NCBI RefSeq assembly: GCF_000685235.1
Contig: NZ_ARYH01000001.1
Location: 868,001 to 932,000, forward strand
Reading direction: 5' to 3'
DNA: 64,000 nucleotides
DNA from: Hyphomonas adhaerens MHS-3
GTDB taxonomy: Bacteria; Pseudomonadota; Alphaproteobacteria; Caulobacterales; Hyphomonadaceae
Shown here piece by piece: positions 61,901 through 64,000 of this stretch (within the stretch, counting starts at the first letter, position 1; every line of letters begins with the position of its first letter). A program made the translations under genes and the position numbers. Below the pieces are notes generated by a model. It was not told the origin of the DNA and searched no databases. It was given only the letters and a program-made list of their open reading frames with translations.

Positions 61901-64000
61901 ATGAGTGAGATCGAACGCTATCTCGCAAATCGCGACATGCTGATCGAGGCGAATGCCTACAATCCGCTGGACGAGCATGATGCCTGCGGCGTCGGCCTTG
62001 TGGCCTCGCTAGACGGCAAGCCGCGCCGCGAGATTGTCGAGATGGGCATCAAGGCCCTGAAGAATGTCTGGCACCGCGGGGCCGTCGATGCCGACGGCAA
62101 GACCGGCGACGGCGCCGGGATCCGTGTGGAAGTGCCGCAGGAATTCTTCCGCGAGCACGTCACCCGCACAGGGCACAAGCCGACGGACGATCCGATCTGC
62201 GTTGGCCAGATCTTCCTGCCGCGCACGGACTTTGCCGCGCAGGAAGCGGCCCGGACGCTGGTCGAAACAGAAGTCCTGCACTTCGGCTTTTATATCTATG
62301 GCTGGCGCCAGCCTCCGATCGACGTGTCGGTGATCGGCCAGAAGGCGAAGGATACGCGGCCTGCAATTGAACAGATCATGTTCCGCGATGCGATGGGCCG
62401 CTCCAGCGAGGAACTGGAACGGGCGCTGTATATCTGCCGCCGCCGGATCGAACGCCGGGCCCGCGAAGCGGCGATCCCTGCCTTTTACATCTGTTCGCTG
62501 AGCAATGCCTCGCTGATCTACAAGGGCATGTTCCTGGCGCAGGATATCGACAAGTTTTACCTCGACCTGCAGAGCGAGCAATTCAGCTCCGCCTTTGCGA
62601 TCTATCACCAGCGCTACTCGACCAACACATTCCCGCAATGGGCGCTGGCCCAGCCGTTCCGCATGATCGCCCATAATGGCGAGATCAACACGGTGCGCGG
62701 CAACAAGAACTGGATGAAGAGCCATGAGATCCGCATGGTGTCGGAAACCTATGGCGAGCATGTCGAAGACGTAAAACCGGTCATCCCGGACGGTACGTCG
62801 GACTCTGGCGCGCTGGACTCCGTGTGGGAGCTGCTCTGCAAGTCCGGCCGGTCTGCGCCGATGGCGAAGGCGATGCTGATTCCGGAAGCCTGGTCGAAGC
62901 GCGATTCGGTCATGCCGCTGGCCCACCGGGCGCTGTATGACTACTGCAACTCGGTCATGGAGCCGTGGGACGGCCCGGCAGGCATTGCGGCCTATGACGG
63001 CCGCTGGGCGATTGCCGGGCTTGACCGTAACGGCCTGCGCCCGCTGCGCTATGCGCTGACCACGGACGGCATTCTCGCCGTTGGCTCCGAAACAGGCATG
63101 TGCCCACTGGGTGATCATGAAGTGGCCAAGCGCGGCTCGATCCCCGCAGGCGGCATGATCGCGGCGGACCTGAAAACCGGCAAGTTCTATGACCACAAGG
63201 ACATTGTCGACCACCTCGCCGCACAGGCGCCCTATGAGGAATGGCTGTCGGCCGTTACCGAACTGGAGCCGGAGATCAGCGTCGGGGAAGAGCCGCCGAT
63301 GTTCGCCAAGGAAGAGCTGCTGCGCCGCCAGACGGCCGCTGGCTACACGCTGGAAACGCTGGAAATGATCCTGTCGCCGATGGTGGAGACGGGCAAGGAG
63401 GCGATCGGCTCGATGGGGGACGATACGGCCCCGGCGGTCCTCTCCTTCAACTATCGCCCGATGAGCCACTTCTTCCGGCAGAATTTCAGCCAGGTGACGA
63501 ACCCGCCGGTTGATCCGCTGCGCGAAGAACGCGTGATGAGCCTCAAGACGCGGTTCAAGAACCTCGGCAACGTGCTCGATACCGACAAGTCGCAGCAGGA
63601 AGTCTTCGTGCTGGAAAGCCCGGTGCTGACCAATGGCATGTATGAGCGGCTGCTGACGCGCCTCGGCGTCTCCTACACCGAGATCGATTGTACGTTCCCG
63701 GCCGAAGACGTAACGAATGACGGCAGCGCGCTGAAGGAATCGCTCTCCCGGATCCGCCAGGAAGCCGAAGATGCCGTGCGCGAAGGCCGCGAGCACATTG
63801 TCCTGACAGACCAGTACCAGTCCGCCAGCCGGACAGCGATCCCGATGATCCTGGCCACCGGCGCAGTGCACTCGCATCTCGTGGCGCAAGGTCTGCGGAC
63901 GTTCTGCTCCATCACGGTGCGTTCGTCGGAGTGTCTGGATACGCATTACTTTGCCGTGCTTGTCGGTGTGGGCGCCACCTGCGTGAATGCCTACCTCGCA
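61901..64000 (+). CDS. gltB: Glutamate synthase large subunit (N-terminal part; runs off the window)
   Basis: The ATG at 61901 follows GGGAG, and the frame stays open to the last base (700 residues seen; full GltB is about 1500). The N-terminal glutaminase domain has its nucleophile at Cys29 after a short propeptide (YNPLDEHDACGVGLVASLDG), and the family stretches FAIYHQRYSTNTFPQWALAQPFRMIAHNGEINTVRGN and FDRNGLRPLR-like LDRNGLRPLRYALT. The central domain begins near residue 430. GltB and GltD together make glutamate from glutamine and 2-oxoglutarate. Confidence 0.97.
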   Translation, partial: MSEIERYLANRDMLIEANAYNPLDEHDACGVGLVASLDGKPRREIVEMGIKALKNVWHRGAVDADGKTGDGAGIRVEVPQEFFREHVTRTGHKPTDDPICVGQIFLPRTDFAAQEAARTLVETEVLHFGFYIYGWRQPPIDVSVIGQKAKDTRPAIEQIMFRDAMGRSSEELERALYICRRRIERRAREAAIPAFYICSLSNASLIYKGMFLAQDIDKFYLDLQSEQFSSAFAIYHQRYSTNTFPQWALAQPFRMIAHNGEINTVRGNKNWMKSHEIRMVSETYGEHVEDVKPVIPDGTSDSGALDSVWELLCKSGRSAPMAKAMLIPEAWSKRDSVMPLAHRALYDYCNSVMEPWDGPAGIAAYDGRWAIAGLDRNGLRPLRYALTTDGILAVGSETGMCPLGDHEVAKRGSIPAGGMIAADLKTGKFYDHKDIVDHLAAQAPYEEWLSAVTELEPEISVGEEPPMFAKEELLRRQTAAGYTLETLEMILSPMVETGKEAIGSMGDDTAPAVLSFNYRPMSHFFRQNFSQVTNPPVDPLREERVMSLKTRFKNLGNVLDTDKSQQEVFVLESPVLTNGMYERLLTRLGVSYTEIDCTFPAEDVTNDGSALKESLSRIRQEAEDAVREGREHIVLTDQYQSASRTAIPMILATGAVHSHLVAQGLRTFCSITVRSSECLDTHYFAVLVGVGATCVNAYLA

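Noticed and set aside
62009..63946. A 645-codon minus-strand frame opposite gltB
   Set aside because: It is an antisense shadow of a certain gene, gltB, whose own frame stays open to the window edge.
1..64000. CRISPR arrays, IS elements, prophage, tRNA or rRNA genes
   Set aside because: No regularly spaced repeats, transposase motifs, phage genes or recognisable RNA genes were seen by eye; tRNA detection by eye is not exhaustive.

Overview
The window looks like a chromosomal segment of an alphaproteobacterium, most likely of the Hyphomonadaceae/Caulobacterales type (Hyphomonas-like). Reasons: high GC (about 65-68 % in hand-counted lines), a CenR-like response regulator, a ParB gene, DUF3576 and DUF6065 proteins, an alphaproteobacterial CnoX with a CGPC thioredoxin site, NDUFA9-like and PrdX-like proteins, and an XerD...AroK-AroB neighbourhood. 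Genus is inference. parB at the left edge and cenR close by suggest that this end is not far from the replication origin. No rRNA, tRNA, CRISPR array, insertion sequence or prophage was recognised; almost everything is core metabolism, envelope and cell-cycle machinery.

Layout. 1-5.3 kb: end of parB, then the leftward overlapping run leuS-lptE-holA and a DUF3576 lipoprotein. 5.3-10.9 kb: porin, small secreted protein, divergent thiE-like/yggS pair, L,D-transpeptidase-like gene, cenR and a GNAT, xth. 11-15.5 kb: lolA, then rightward cnoX, LON-substrate-domain protein, Trm112-like and DUF971, convergent with a UbiH-type hydroxylase. 15.7-22.1 kb: amt with a strong terminator, an acidic secreted protein, ftsK, trehalase. 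22-27.5 kb: aldo/keto reductase, PrdX-like deacylase, DUF6065+GNAT, hisE, crotonase, hisF and a lipoprotein. 27.7-36.4 kb: M24 peptidase-like gene, an AT-richer island with an unknown membrane protein, hisA-hisH, cupin, M20 amidohydrolase, an FtsH paralogue, small genes, hisB. 36.5-44.8 kb: EAL protein with a degenerate GGDEF domain, GNAT, SnoaL-like, TonB-C-like, malyl-CoA-lyase-like, small membrane proteins, xerD, TetR/SDR pair with tandem palindromes, DUF2721. 44.8-57.7 kb: DUF3604 lipoprotein, large secreted alpha-helical protein with a 44-aa membrane protein, aroK-aroB-CorC, BolA/J-domain divergent pair, glpD, and a membrane protein/TPR lipoprotein pair. 57.9-64 kb: NDUFA9-like, uppP, and gltD-GFA-gltB (gltB runs off the window end).

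The histidine genes hisB, hisH-hisA, hisF and hisE all lie on the minus strand in the canonical order but are split by unrelated genes. The clearest foreign signal is the segment at about 28.39-29.61 kb, between the M24 gene and hisA. It encodes an unknown two-TM coiled-coil protein, and the last codons of hisA share its atypical codon use. This is the best candidate for something undescribed. The next best are the signal-peptide TPR/membrane protein pair at 54.8-57.7 kb and several palindromic candidate operators.
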